This document shows, in pieces, positions 36,615 through 48,231 of a DNA stretch of 64,000 nt (position 1 is its first letter; every line of letters begins with the position of its first letter). The DNA is from Agrocybe praecox (taxonomy: Eukaryota; Basidiomycota; Agaricomycetes; Agaricales; Agrocybaceae). The stretch covers positions 248,001 through 312,000 of the forward strand of contig OZ024852.1 in the NCBI GenBank assembly GCA_964017145.1, given 5' to 3'. A program made the position numbers and the translations under genes. The notes below the pieces were generated by a model, which had not been told where the DNA came from, did no database searches, and saw nothing but the letters and a program-made list of their open reading frames with translations.

Positions 36615-39101
36615 TCAAGCCAGGAGAGCGTATGCAGTTATACAGAGTGAGAGTATAAGTGATGGGAGGCCGGCCCTGTCAGCTCCACTTTTCCTATTGC
36701 TATTGACGTTGGAGCCATCGAGCGCAACGCTTTCAGGGACATTGTATGACTTTTCCTTGATAAGACTCGACGCCTGCTCAGCGACAGCGTATGTTGCTGA
36801 CGCCAACTATGAAATTTGAAAAGAGGGACAGGATCAATGGGATACGAAAAACAAAAAGTTTCAACAGAAGACTAACATGAGCTGCGAATTCGAAAGGGAA
36901 CACTGAAGAATCAGCCACGCGAACGTTGGCTGTACATCGAAAATTAGCGAACGTGAAGTCAAAACTCAGCTATCACGACAAGGATAGACATACCCAATCC
37001 ATATACCATTAAGTTAGCATCGACCACTCCGCCTTTATCCTCAGGCAACATCGCGCAGCTTCCTGTAGGGTGATACTGCGTACTAGCCGCCTGGTCGCGA
37101 AGCCACTGCTCGATCTGTTCGTCGGTTTGAACACCTGGGCCTGGGGCGATCTCAGGACCAAAGAGCTCCTCGTACGCAGCTCCAACGGTCCGTACGAATC
37201 TGACACCTTGGCGCATGATAGTCATGTCTGAACGAGGGAGCAAGTAAGAGCCGATAAATCAACAGACTGGTATAGCAGGAAACATGAAGGAAATCTTCAC
37301 CTGCGAAATGCGAATAATATTGGGGGTCGATTATGATAGGGTCAAATGGATTGCTTGAGTTGATGTACGTCCGCCCGACACTATAAGGGTGCTGCATAGC
37401 CGCCTGAATCGAGACCTGACTAGGGGAAATAAGACTCATCAGCAGCTCGATCTGTGGGACATCCTGCAGGAATTTATTCGCGACTGTATCGTAAATGGCC
37501 TTGTACCCCTCCACGACTTGAGGGTATTGACTAGGAATAAGATTACGCGAGGATTCATCCCTAGCGTCCTTGATCTGTTGCTGGAATTCTACAGCGGGGC
37601 CGTTGAAAAGGGTAGAGATGTTGACGAAGGCGACAGCGTCGTTGATGAAGGACAGAAATTCGGGAGTTTTCTGTTCAAGCTCGAGGATAAACGAGGCACT
37701 AGGGAACGAAACGGGAGTAAGCCTGCACGTACCGAAAAATCAGACCCAGACGCATGAATGTTTCCAGCAGTTTCTTGCGATGTCGTCCATGTAACACCCG
37801 CGGTCTGCAATGAGAGTGAAGCGTTTGATTCAAATTTCAGTCGGTTGGACACATACCATATGGTCTTGAAGGTTCTGCCCAACACCGGGGAGTTCATGCT
37901 CGAGATCTACGCGCGCAGCTTCGAGAACGTCTTTCGGCCCAACCCCTGAAAGCTGTAGGATCTTGGGACTGCCAAGAGGCCCACCAGCAAGTATCACTTC
38001 CTTCCTGACAGCCACCGTAGTCCTCGCAGACTCTGCACTGGCAGCGAACTCGACTCCGGTGGCGATTCTCGTTCCGGATGAGTCTAGCTGCTGCGCATCG
38101 GCGAGAAGGAATCGGATGACGGTCGACTGAGGTAGGATGTGAAGGTTGTCGCGAGGCGGCAAGGACTCGATGTATGCTGAGCGGGAATATGAACGCGTCC
38201 AGTTCGTCGGGTTGATGGATGATGGGGCTATGTACCCGCCTAAAGTCGTGCCGTTATTCGGATTCGTGTTTGGAGCACAGCCAGCCTTCTCCAGCGACGA
38301 TGTCCAGTTTGCGTTGATACCAATCATGCTAAGAAATATTTAGACATGCTCAAGGAGACAAAAAAGCACTAACACTTACAACGCTGGGTATGACACTTGC
38401 ATAGGTCCACTGGAACCGTATGACGCAGCATCGTAGTCGATGTCGACATACTCCGAAAGCTCGTCCGTAGGGCCCGTGAAAGTTTCGCTCTTCTTCATGT
38501 TCTCATATACCTTGTCCCAGCCCCAGTTCTTGGCAGCCGAGTCGCCATCCAGAATCGCTGCCCATGCGTCAATTTCAACAACGGTTGGCCGAACAAGATA
38601 CATTGCATTCATGGCCGATGAGCCTCCTAGAATCTGTGGCAAAACTCGAATCACGTATATGAATTGAATAAAAAAAGCATACCTTCCCGCGAGGCCAATC
38701 TATAGTTCTGTTGTTGAGATTTGGTTGTGGGACCGTGATGCATTGCCAATCATACTCTGTGCCAACAATTGAGGAGTAGTATGCGCCTGCGGGAGCGTCT
38801 GCAAAAATTGCCTGAGTAATTCGGATATGCAGCAACTTTCCAACGTACTTATCCCGGCGGCAACTTCGTCTCCAGACTTTCCCGCTTCTAAAACGAGTAC
38901 GGTTACTGCTGGGTCCTCCGTAAGTCGCGATGCGATAACAAGGCCAGCTAATCCCCCTCCAGCGATGACGTAGTCATATGAAGATTCAATGTCCACCTGA
39001 ACAATTAGTTTGCGAGGAGAGAGAATTTGTGATGCTTTGGCTATGGATGCATGGGCAGATATGATTCCGAGGGTTATAAGAGTGGGACTTGGAGTCCACA
39101 T
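36615..39101 (-). CDS. GMC oxidoreductase 1 (aryl-alcohol oxidase-like), GPI-type tail
   Basis: Secreted FAD-dependent oxidase or dehydrogenase of the glucose-methanol-choline family; AA3_2-like members supply H2O2 from aryl alcohols. The start [20 protein letters not shown] is a signal peptide. The FAD-binding Rossmann motif is [19 protein letters not shown]. The second family signature is [16 protein letters not shown] and the third [12 protein letters not shown]. The catalytic His is in [17 protein letters not shown], and the second active-site His follows in [14 protein letters not shown]. The C terminus has a Ser/Asn linker and a hydrophobic end ([17 protein letters not shown]), suggesting a GPI anchor. 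The stop is at 36615. About nine exons were traced by motif; I did not fix every splice site. The substrate cannot be told from sequence. Confidence 0.92.
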
Positions 39102-39560
39102 AATAGGCGGGCTATAACAAGAGGAAGAAAGTGGAAGGTATACTATGAAAAGAACGTGAATGAGCTCTGGTGGTAAAGGATAGAGAATTTCAGATACCCC
39201 ACCAGGTTTGTTCTTCTTGGACGTTAAGTCATCAATGGCAGGCGCAGTCCATCGGCGTCGTGATCATCAAGAAACAGGGTGAAGACTGGTGAAGTTTGAA
39301 GACCAAGAGCTAATGCCCAGCCTCAGGATCGTGTGTCTGCCTGGCAAGAGCCTCCAAGCCATCGCCAAGATCATTTACTTATTACGGCATCATAAGGTTC
39401 CATACCTGTTTCAACCCTTTCAAACTCAATAGGCAAGTTGGTAAGTGGCTTGTAAGTAACTGGAATTCTCTATTGTGTGTTACGCAGAGGACCTGAAGTC
39501 GGCGGTTCAAGCGCTATGGTTTCTTCAACTAAGCAACGCCCTCGTTGCGTACACAAAATC
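39102..39560. other. Spacer upstream of GMC 1
   Basis: About 460 bases that include the promoter of the minus-strand GMC gene. No separate gene or repeat is visible. Confidence 0.35.
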
Positions 39561-40453
39561 CTATTTAACAAAACTCGTGTCCCCCCTATCGGGTGGGGAC
39601 CAGCCTAAGGAAAAGAGGATTTGGGTAAGACAGAAAATGCGAGGATCAGAGGTCCAATCTGGAGGACTGGGGTTATTGAGTTGCCGTGAATATGGATAAT
39701 GAGGTTGTCGTTGTCGTTTTCGTGGGTAAGTAGATTTATAATGGGACTGACGCCAGTGACCGCGTCCTTTACGATACTGTAGGCTGTGCCAAGGGTTTCC
39801 GCCCGAACGGGGGGCTGAGAGATCGCGTGAGCAGGAGGTAGTGGATGCTGATGTTGGTGGTAATGTTCGGAAGTCCAGCGATGGTTCCGGCTCGTCTGAC
39901 CAAGTAGTAAATGGTGCGCTCGTGGGAGGTGAGTGACAGGAAAGCGAAGGCAGCTCGATAGGTGCATCAATTTGAATGGCGGACTTTGTATGGATAGGTT
40001 TGACTCCTAACTGTTGTTGAAGTTGTTGACCCTGTCCCGGTGCAAAACCTTGATTATACTGGCGCTTGAGATTTGCTTCGGCATTGATGATATCGTTCTT
40101 CAACCCATCTATCTGTTCCGTGAAGTATTCCGTCGCGCGTTTCGTACTGAATTTGAAGGGACTGTTGCACAGCGGGCTGCCAGCCGTAGTCGGTGCCGTT
40201 CTTGTAGGATTTACGCAGCAATTCTTCGAGTGAGGCGAATCATGTCACTTGGAAGGTGAGAATTGGAAGGTTGTATATCGGGATATGATATAGAAAGCGG
40301 GGTACACTGATTTACGAAGTTGGAAGGGTCCGGGTTTGGAATTGGAGTTAGTGACATCGAGGTCAGGCATATTGTGACGGGCCTGTCAACTTGTTCTTCG
40401 TCTGGTACAGTCACCTGGAGAAATATGCTCGCAAGATCAAAAGCGCTCAGCAT
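39561..40453 (-). CDS. Unresolved gene candidate, coiled-coil and Pro/Ser-rich
   Basis: Open minus-strand frames here may form one gene, but the exon structure is not settled. A first exon could start MLSAFDLASIFLQ at 40453. A later frame encodes TEYFTEQIDGLKNDIINAEA, which looks like coiled coil, then a Gln-rich and Ser/Pro-rich region. In overlapping frames the segments LEELLRKSYKNGTDYGWQPA and GTAYSIVKDAVTGVSPIINL also look protein-like. This could mean frameshifts, so a decaying gene is possible. No family is recognised. A splice from 40313 to about 40236 would keep one frame open. Confidence 0.3.
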
Positions 40454-40726
40454 AATGTCGAAATGTCAAATAGAGAGGGAAGCAAAAGGAAAGAGTAAGA
40501 TTATGAAGTTGGGTTCGAACTTGAGATTGGTTAGGGTATTATCTGCTAGTATAGTAAAGGAAAGGGTTTGAACAATGTTGAAACAAAACGATAGGCCAGA
40601 TTTTGGTCAGGGAATGGCCAGGAAGGTATGGGAAGTAGTCCGCTGCCAGTAATGGTTCGAAAGCGACGCATTGGACCCGGAAAAGCAAGCAGTGTCGAGT
40701 CATTCTGTTGTCATCATATGGTGCAG

Positions 40727-40910
40727 TCCAGGATGCAGCTAGAGGCGTAGCTGGGCTCGGAAGCGCGTCGAGCAGCCTCTCACGACGACGGTAGTGGTCA
40801 GATATCATTCAACTATGTACGCGTCGTGGTCACATATGATACAGATATGTGACATATCTGTATATGATCTGACCAGAGCAGATTGCACTGCCACACCGTT
40901 TGTGAAAACT
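40727..40910 (+). repeat. Dispersed repeat element R, copy 1
   Basis: One of four copies (others at about 47653, 57911 and 61431), all in plus orientation. The shared core is GTAGCTGGGCTCGGAAGCGC followed by GTCGAGCAGCCTC, then a variable part, then CTATGTACGCGTCG, and an end of TTGCACTGCCACACCG. The core can fold as a GCTCG/CGAGC hairpin. This copy carries an extra 25 bp palindrome at 40839-40863. Confidence 0.85.
40839..40863. repeat. Perfect palindrome, 12 bp arms with 1 nt centre
   Basis: The sequence ATACAGATATGT, one G, then ACATATCTGTAT forms a perfect inverted repeat within repeat copy 1. The other three copies lack it at the matching place, so it looks like a local insertion or expansion. 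Confidence 0.8.
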
Positions 40911-43900
40911 TTGAATTTCGAACTCCGAGTCTCCGACCATGGTGCCGCATGACTGGTCACCACATGTCTTATACAACGAAAATGGGGGTCCGAAAAAAGG
41001 GAAAATTTCTTAATCCCTTAGAGAAAAGCTCACCTTTATTAATTTGAATCGATCCATTAAACATAATGTTGATACAATAGAAACCATACCAATAAAATTG
41101 AAATTAAATCCAAATTGGCCGGTTTTTATGTAAAGCTACCCATATAAGGAAGGTGCTTATTTCTATCTAATCTAATCAAATACTGCGGCAGCGCGCTCTG
41201 GAACTTGGCGATGGGAAGTATCAGGAAATGTTGTACAATTGACGCGATGATGGACGTTTTTCTTTGCTTCCGTGAATGTGCTCAAATGAGCCGTCAAGGT
41301 TTCTTCCGGGGATATCATTTGTTAGCCGACTTATACCGATCGAACGATACCTCCGCGAACTACACTCGTAGACTAATAAGGTTAGTCTAAAATTACGCAA
41401 TAAGGCACAACACCCTTCTTAAACATTGTAATGTGGAGCATCGTTGCAGCGTCCTTAATACCCAAACGCGTATTATTAAGCGCCAAGATTATTTCGGCCC
41501 CGAGAGTCCCTAGTTAAGCGTATAAACCTCGGAAATGTACGCAATTAAGGAACAGTGGAATCCTGTGAGAGAAGATGACACGCTGAGTCACTTTACCTGA
41601 AAGAATGAGCAAAACTGTATTTATAATACCGTATGGTAACTACCCCATGATAAACGAGCGATACGCACGGAATTTTGGGATTTTATCTATGCCCTTGGAA
41701 CATTCGCTGAAGTCGACGGGCTTCATTTTTGACTCTCCATGTATTCGAGACGGGAGAGCTATATTAGATACTACATGGAAGCCAAGCAATTCAAATCTTG
41801 TGTAAATCGAAAAAGTAAGAGCTGTAAATAAAGCACGTCTTCGTACCGTGGTATTGCTTAGCATATGTAGCACACACGTTGAATTAAGTACTTAGTAATA
41901 TATTCTACATTCATGTATAAGGCCTTTATTTACCAAATGCACACCAGTACAACATGAGAGAACGTGAGAGCGAGCCGGATCGCATGTTCCGCACGTCGCC
42001 AAACCATGGGTTCTGGTTGATATTCAAGATATCTAGCAGCGATTTCACCACACTCTGAGATCTATTGTCTCTGATATTACCGACAGACATTATCACACCG
42101 ATTCTAAAGAGATATGGAAAGAAAAAGCGATGATTCTATTTGATCCCATGATTCATATGTATGCACAATCTTAATTTTAAAATTTACAGCTCAGGTACTG
42201 TACCTTGTATGGACCCTTAAAGGATTCACCCACTGCAACATAGCTGCAAAGAAATTTTCAGGAGATTAGCCCTTCTCCCCCCTCTGTTCGAATGCTAGAA
42301 GCGGATGATACTCACATTGAGGCTGACGAATAAAATGGCGGTAAGTCCTAGACCACCAAAGGAGTAAAAGAGAACGAGACTGAAAGGGATGAACTCGAAA
42401 ATGACAAGTCAAGTGATCCCGAGATCATTGCATTACGAAGCACTCCCTTTTTACATAGTAAAATAGATGCCTGACGTCGGCTTTTTGGCTTGAATTAGTT
42501 GATTAGATTATGATCTATACAATTGAAAAGTTTTGAGTAATAGTGGTTTATCACAGAGCCGCTACGAGTAGATTGAGGAACGAGCGGCTGTGAGCGTTGG
42601 GCGCATATCGCGTTCCCACGGTTCGACAACGCGTGGAACATGCGATCTGGCGCGCTCTCACGTTCACCCATGTTGTACCGGTGTGAATTTGGTAGATAAA
42701 AGCCTTATAAATGTATATAGAATATTTCAAGTACATACTTCAATGTGTGGTACATGTATAGCAAAGAATACGAAGATACGCAGGCGTGCTTACCTATATT
42801 CGGCAATGGCATGCCGCGTGTCTCATCAAAATGATAAATTAAAAATTGATTAAAAATCAAAAATCAAGAAGTTACACTGCTTGCGGTTGTCGGACGGACA
42901 CCGTACTCGATACCCTGCGTAGAGAAGGAGCGAGAATCTGTAATTCTATTAACCTGAGAAACGCACATATTGAAACTTGATATATTCAAATCCGAGTTGA
43001 AATGAACGTCAACGTCTTCGATTTTATTTTCGTGGTGCGTATTGACACGGATGGGTTGAAAACTGGGTTCATTCTTCTCCGCCCATAAGAAAGATGACTG
43101 ATAGCTTTCTATAAGACGCGTTGCAAATACTTGCCGCTGATAGAAATATGCCTCACCATCCCCAATATCACCAAGAACATGACCGTGTCTCGTTAACAAT
43201 TCATTTACCTGGCGTCAGGTACAACCATTCTATGCAAGCGGTATCGTATGGCTCTTGGTTCGAATATCAGTCGGTCCAATGACGTAAGGGGCTTTCCCAG
43301 TAAAGGCCAGCAACAGCTGACATATTTATCTGATATCTAATTCGGCATTATCTTTCACCTCCATTCTCATGACACAGAGTCGAAACGATAAGATGACTAT
43401 CGCAGGTCTATGTAACACTCTCGGTATAATGTTTTACCATAATGCTCATGTCATGGGGAAGTACCTCGCTAGAGTCATCTCAAAGTGAGGCATTATATTT
43501 GACCATGTGCTCTTCAAAGCAGGATAGGGTGAAGACGAAACCTTACAGCGGTATCAATTCTTCCTTGATACCACTTGCGCGTATGCGTATAATTGCTACC
43601 CGCGTAGGTTTCAAAAGGTTGTGCTACATCTCCAAGCTCTGAGGTTGCACGATCATCGCAATCATTCCCACACGTATGCGAGGGTGGGAACGTTCCGATT
43701 TTTATTAAGCTCCCGTCACAAACTCGGTAAGAATCGGTCATGAAAGTCTTCTATCCCTTAGCGCTGTTATCTTCTCACGGTTCCGGAGCAAAAGAAGCTT
43801 TTGGCTTGGCAGAGAAATCAAAGAACATCACATACTTAGTACTGATGAGATGATAACATGTTGATATCCATATTTGGCAAACCGTGCGTGGCGGTGTCAA

Positions 43901-44295
43901 ACACGGGCCGACGGTTACTAACAAAATGGCCTGCTTAATTACACGGCCTGATCCTCATGGCCACTCAAGAGCCGTGATGGAGTTAACTTCGCCGGGTCTG
44001 TCTGGCTAAGGTTTTGGATGATGCCGCCTCATCGGTCCCGTTAGGTCTGTTAACTGTGCGGTGTGCATAAGTAGTCGGAGCCCTCGCAGGCAGAGTAATT
44101 CAGAGCGAACAGTGTGTTTCCGATGTAACTTTGAATTCAAACTTTGTATCTAAGTTCACGAGGGAAATGTTTGCACGTTATATCTGCCATACAATCCACT
44201 CTAACACTGTACACTGTACACATCTTTGCACTTCGCGATCAGGTTAGTAATTCCCAATTCTAATTCGTCCACTGTCATCGAATTTGTCTCGTTCT
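40911..44295. other. Gene-poor stretch, probable decayed sequence
   Basis: About 3.4 kb without a gene I can name. One minus-strand frame (42864-43220, containing VNELLTRHGHVLGDIGDGEA) has a natural amino-acid composition. It has stops or frameshifts upstream and may be the remains of a gene. The rest is AT-rich with scattered short frames. Confidence 0.4.
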
Positions 44296-44645
44296 TCAAT
44301 AGGCGATGGTAGGCGTTGGCGAAGCCGTGGATGCGGGGGCGGTAATGCTCGGACTTTGACTTTTGGTAATAATAGGGGGCCGCCACTAGATCAGCATAGC
44401 TCTCTCCCGGAGTCTATATGTTACGTACGTCCAAGTTATAGTTTGGGTAGTCAGGACCATGAATGGCGACTCCTTGATAATGGTCTGAAATACTCGCTCA
44501 GCAGTGTAGACATTGGGCTTGTCAGCCTGTAGGAAGATGTGGTCAGCTGCTTATATATGAGGACAATAAATGGATAGCTTACAGGACTGGCATTGACAGC
44601 GATGAAGACGGAGGCTACAACGAGAGCAAGGGATTTGAACTGCAT
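44296..44645 (-). CDS. Candidate small secreted protein, 84 aa, 3 exons
   Basis: Exons (minus) 44645-44583, 44526-44425, 44385-44296, with GTAAGC...ACAG and GTAACA...CTAG introns in phase 0. The N terminus MQFKSLALVVASVFIAVNAS is a clean signal peptide with a likely cut after Ala. The mature part contains MVLTTQTITWTYWRP and ends in a Ser/Thr/Pro-rich segment, with no cysteine. An alternative donor 3 nt earlier would change the C terminus. Size and composition fit small secreted fungal proteins; the function is unknown. Confidence 0.5.
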
Positions 44646-45176
44646 AGTGACTAGTGGGGTGTATATGAAGTTTGGCAGGAAAAAAGCAAGGCGTTTATAC
44701 TCAACGGACAACAGGATATGTCAGCTAAATATATAACTTACTCAATATAATGGACACAAGATCCAATCTGCAGTGGTACACGCGCTACGTCGTGGGTATA
44801 ATCACTGTGTAGTGTTACCCCCATTTAGCTATCATTTACTCATTTTCCAGGGACAGTGGACAAATCTGCGACCAGATCTTTATCTCTGAATACGCGCTGC
44901 ATCGCCTGATAGATCGCGAGTCTTTTGCTGCTTATACATGATAGAGATATTATATCCTGTCGTTTCGTCTCCGAAAATTAAATGGAGGTGTTCCTAACGA
45001 TTCCCATACCTCAGTAAAGCTGAACTTGTCTCATCTCATTCGGGCAGCCTAGGCACAAATAACTCGCTTTTCCACACAGATACGGCAAAACAAGTCTCAT
45101 CTATGAGAGTATATAAAGCTGGTTCATTTCTATCGAACCAACAAACTCAAGAACACCCAGCGTGGCCTCTTTGAGT
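44646..45176. other. Divergent promoter region of secreted protein and laccase
   Basis: About 530 bases between the divergent genes at 44645 and 45177. It contains the laccase TATA box listed separately. I did not identify any other regulatory site with confidence. Confidence 0.4.
45110..45117 (+). promoter_or_regulatory. TATA box of laccase
   Basis: TATATAAA lies 60 nt before the laccase ATG, in a region that also reads as a classic core promoter. A near-identical string, GTATATAAAGCTG, recurs just past the gene at about 47441. Confidence 0.65.
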
Positions 45177-47416
45177 ATGCGCATTTTCCTCTCTCTCGCC
45201 TTCGTTTCCCAGGCTCTTCATGCCTTTGCATTTATTGGCCCCATCGCAGACTTAGTGGTGGGGAACTCGGTCATCTCACCAGATGGAAATCCACGATCGT
45301 ATGTTTTCTACCTTGTACTCTTACTGGTCGCAATTAATATATCACGTCGATTAGCGCCGTTCTCGCTGGCGCCAACGCTAACTCGCTGACCTTCCCTGGT
45401 CCTGTTATCAAAGCCATCAAGGTATGATCATCGTATGTTACAAGGTCAAGAGACTTTCTGATTGAATGGTTTTACAGGGAAACATTTTTAGTTTAAACGT
45501 TATAGATCAATTGACGGATCTAAATATGTTGACGTCGACCAGTATCGTATGTCAGATAACCATTCGTTATTCGAATGCCTACTGATATATTTACTTATAG
45601 CATTGGCATGGCTTCTTCCAAAAGGGAAGTAGCTGGGCTGATGGTCCAGTGGGCGTAAACCAATGTCCCATCGCACCCGGGGATTCTTTCAAATATGTCT
45701 TCGATACGGGAGATCAGGCGGGTACCTTCTGGTACCATTCCCACCACTGTGAGCATGATTGTTTTGTATTTAGGATATCCTTCTGACTCACATTTGACGT
45801 GCCTCAGCGACGCAATATTGTGATGGTCTTCGAGGAGCTATGGTAGTGTACGATCTTAACGACCCCCACAGGAGTTTGTGAGTTTGTCTTCTTCTCTACC
45901 CATTATGTGTTGACATCCTAATCTGGACGGCATTAGATATGACTTTGATGACGGTAATTTAGTCACTTGAACATTTTGAGGAAACACTAATCAAGTCTTT
46001 ATATCAATTTCTTAGAAACAACGATTATCACCTTGGCTGACTGGTAAGCACATATTAGTTGTGACTTTCAATTATTACTAATCTTCTGTAGGTATCACGT
46101 ATTCGCTCCTGTAGCAGGACCTGTTCCAAGGGCAGACTCGACACTCATAAACGGAGTTGGGCGCTTTGCCGGTGGACCGACCGTTCCTTTGACTACAATT
46201 ACTGTCCTTCCAAATAAGAGGTATAGGTTCCGTTTGGTATCTATCTCTTGCGATCCCAACTTTACGTTCTCAATCGACTCTCATAACTTGGTAAGCTTTT
46301 AATTGTCTTCAGGAGACGTGTTAAGGCACTTATATTTCCCCGTAGACAATCATTGAAGTCGACTCAATTAACGTTAAGCCGTATGTTGTTGACTCCATCC
46401 AAATTTTCGCTGGTCAACGATACTCTTTCGTTCTCAACACCAACCAAGCTATTCTGACTAATTACTGGATTCGTGCCAACCCCAACATCGGCACAGTAGG
46501 CTTCGATGGAGGTCTCAACTCCGCAATTCTCAGATATTTCGGCGCTCCAAATGCAGACCCCGTGACCGTGTCTACGGCCATTAACCCTATGGAAGAGACC
46601 AACCTCCATCCTCTCGTAAACCCCGCTGCCCCAGGCGTACCTACTCCAGGTGCTGCAGATGTAAATCTTGCCATGAACATTGCATTCACAGGTGGTCAAT
46701 TCACTGTCAACGGTGCCTCGTTTTCTCCTCCAACTGTGCCGGTCCTTCTTCAAGTCTTGAGTGGAGCGCAGACGGCGCAGGATCTTCTCCCGGCAGGTTC
46801 AGTATACGTCCTGCCGCCAAACAAGGTCATCGAAATATCCTTCCCTTTGACTGCCGCTGCAGTCGGCAACCCCCATCCCATCCATCTTCACGGCGTAAGT
46901 GTTCTGTGCTCTCGTCGTTGGCTTATAACCTTACTTACGCTCTCCCTAATATCAGCATGCGTTCTCGGTTGTCCGAAGCGCTAATAGTGACGTATATAAC
47001 TACGCCAACCCAGTCCAACGTGATGTTGTCAGTACAGGACCACCAGGCAGTAATGTTACTATTCGATTCGCAACTGATAACTCTGGCCCTTGGATTATGC
47101 ATTGGTATGCAGCAAATTTAACCATCTTCAACACTTACCGTAGTCTAACACTTACTTTCAATCTAGCCATATCGACTGGCATCTCGAAGCGTAAGCCTAT
47201 TTATATATATATATTGGCAACCGTGGCTGATAATAGATTTAGTGGACTTGCTGTCGTCTTTGCAGAGGACGTAGCAGGTATTGCAAGTAGCACACATCCT
47301 CGTATGTTCTTATGTGCTTGTGACGCGGAACAGTTTCTAATTGATTTATATTAGCTGCGTGGGACCAACTTTGCCCCACATACGACGCACTCCCAACTCA
47401 GGTCTTCCCCCCCTAA
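45177..47416 (+). CDS. lcc: Laccase (multicopper oxidase), 520 aa, 13 exons
   Basis: Secreted phenol oxidase that reduces O2 to water. Exons 45177-45298, 45355-45421, 45478-45546, 45601-45748, 45808-45877, 45937-45953, 46016-46043, 46092-46290, 46346-46894, 46956-47104, 47167-47190, 47243-47301, 47355-47416; total 1563 nt in frame. The signal peptide is [19 protein letters not shown]. All four copper motifs are present: HWHGFFQ, WYHSHHSTQYCDG, HPIHLHGHAF and [16 protein letters not shown]. The residue ten after the T1 Cys is Leu, the pattern of class 2, medium-potential laccases. Exon 6 is only 17 nt. The mature N terminus IGPIADL is typical of basidiomycete laccases. The length matches the usual 500-525. 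Confidence 0.97.
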
Positions 47417-48231
47417 ATAATTCCGTTCACCGGCTTATTGGGGTATATAAAGCTGCCGAAAAGGGAAATAATATTTATATCTGATTTATAGGTTATATCG
47501 TTGATATCTCTAAAATCTGAATACTGCGTTTTTTTGACTCATGCCGTTTTTGCGTGATTATTGATCCGGCTTGATGTTCTAACTTCCACCCGAGAACAAT
47601 GATTGTACGGTCGAAAACGCGCCAATGCCATTATATATGCGCTGACGGTTGAGCAGTCTAGTATGCAGAAGGCTGGGATAGCTGGGCTCGAAAGCGCGTC
47701 GAGCAGCCTCGTACGATGGCGGTGGCCGCCAACGATAGATGTGTTCGGCTTATACAAGGGACCTAATCTAATCTACTTGTACGGATTGGGGAATCGTCCA
47801 GCCGGTTGCACTGCCACAACGGATCTTGAAAATTTGCAACAAACATGTCACTTCGGCTATGATAGAGTCTAGACTGAGTCTCTTTTTTAGATGCGTCGGT
47901 CATGCTGTATATGGGAAGCCCGTTACGTGTATTTTTCGCTGTATGTCGGGAGTACAGAGATCACAGCCTGTCGTGAGCATAATGTGGGTGAGGGTGCCGT
48001 GAAGATCACCGGACAGATTACAGCCGCGGACCGCAGAATATTTGTAGCTATCCTTTCGAAGGACCATTAATAGATATCTTCAGTTCCACTCCCGTCGCAA
48101 ATCATATGGCCCCAGCCGATAAGCAAGTAAAGGCCTTCTTCTTCTTTGCAGTGCAATAAAAAGGATGCCGAATCTTAGAAACTCCTTATCATCTTTCTGG
48201 TGACAACCCATTCTTCAAAGCTGGAGGTGTG
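47417..48231. other. Intergenic region with repeat copy 2
   Basis: About 800 bases between laccase and the S28 peptidase. It contains repeat element R copy 2 and, near 48155, an AT-rich CAATAAAAAG string about 70 nt before the peptidase ATG that could serve as its TATA element. Confidence 0.4.
47653..47818 (+). repeat. Dispersed repeat element R, copy 2
   Basis: Copy starting GAGCAGTCTAGTATGCAG with core ATAGCTGGGCTCGAAAGCGC and GTCGAGCAGCCTC, then GTTCGGCTTAT and ending GGTTGCACTGCCACAAC. It also has the CTAATCTAATC string seen in copies 3 and 4. Confidence 0.85.

Noticed and set aside
42864..43220. Minus-strand frame with natural-looking composition as a gene
   Set aside because: It begins without an ATG, and protein-like segments upstream are in other frames with stops, so at most it is a remnant.
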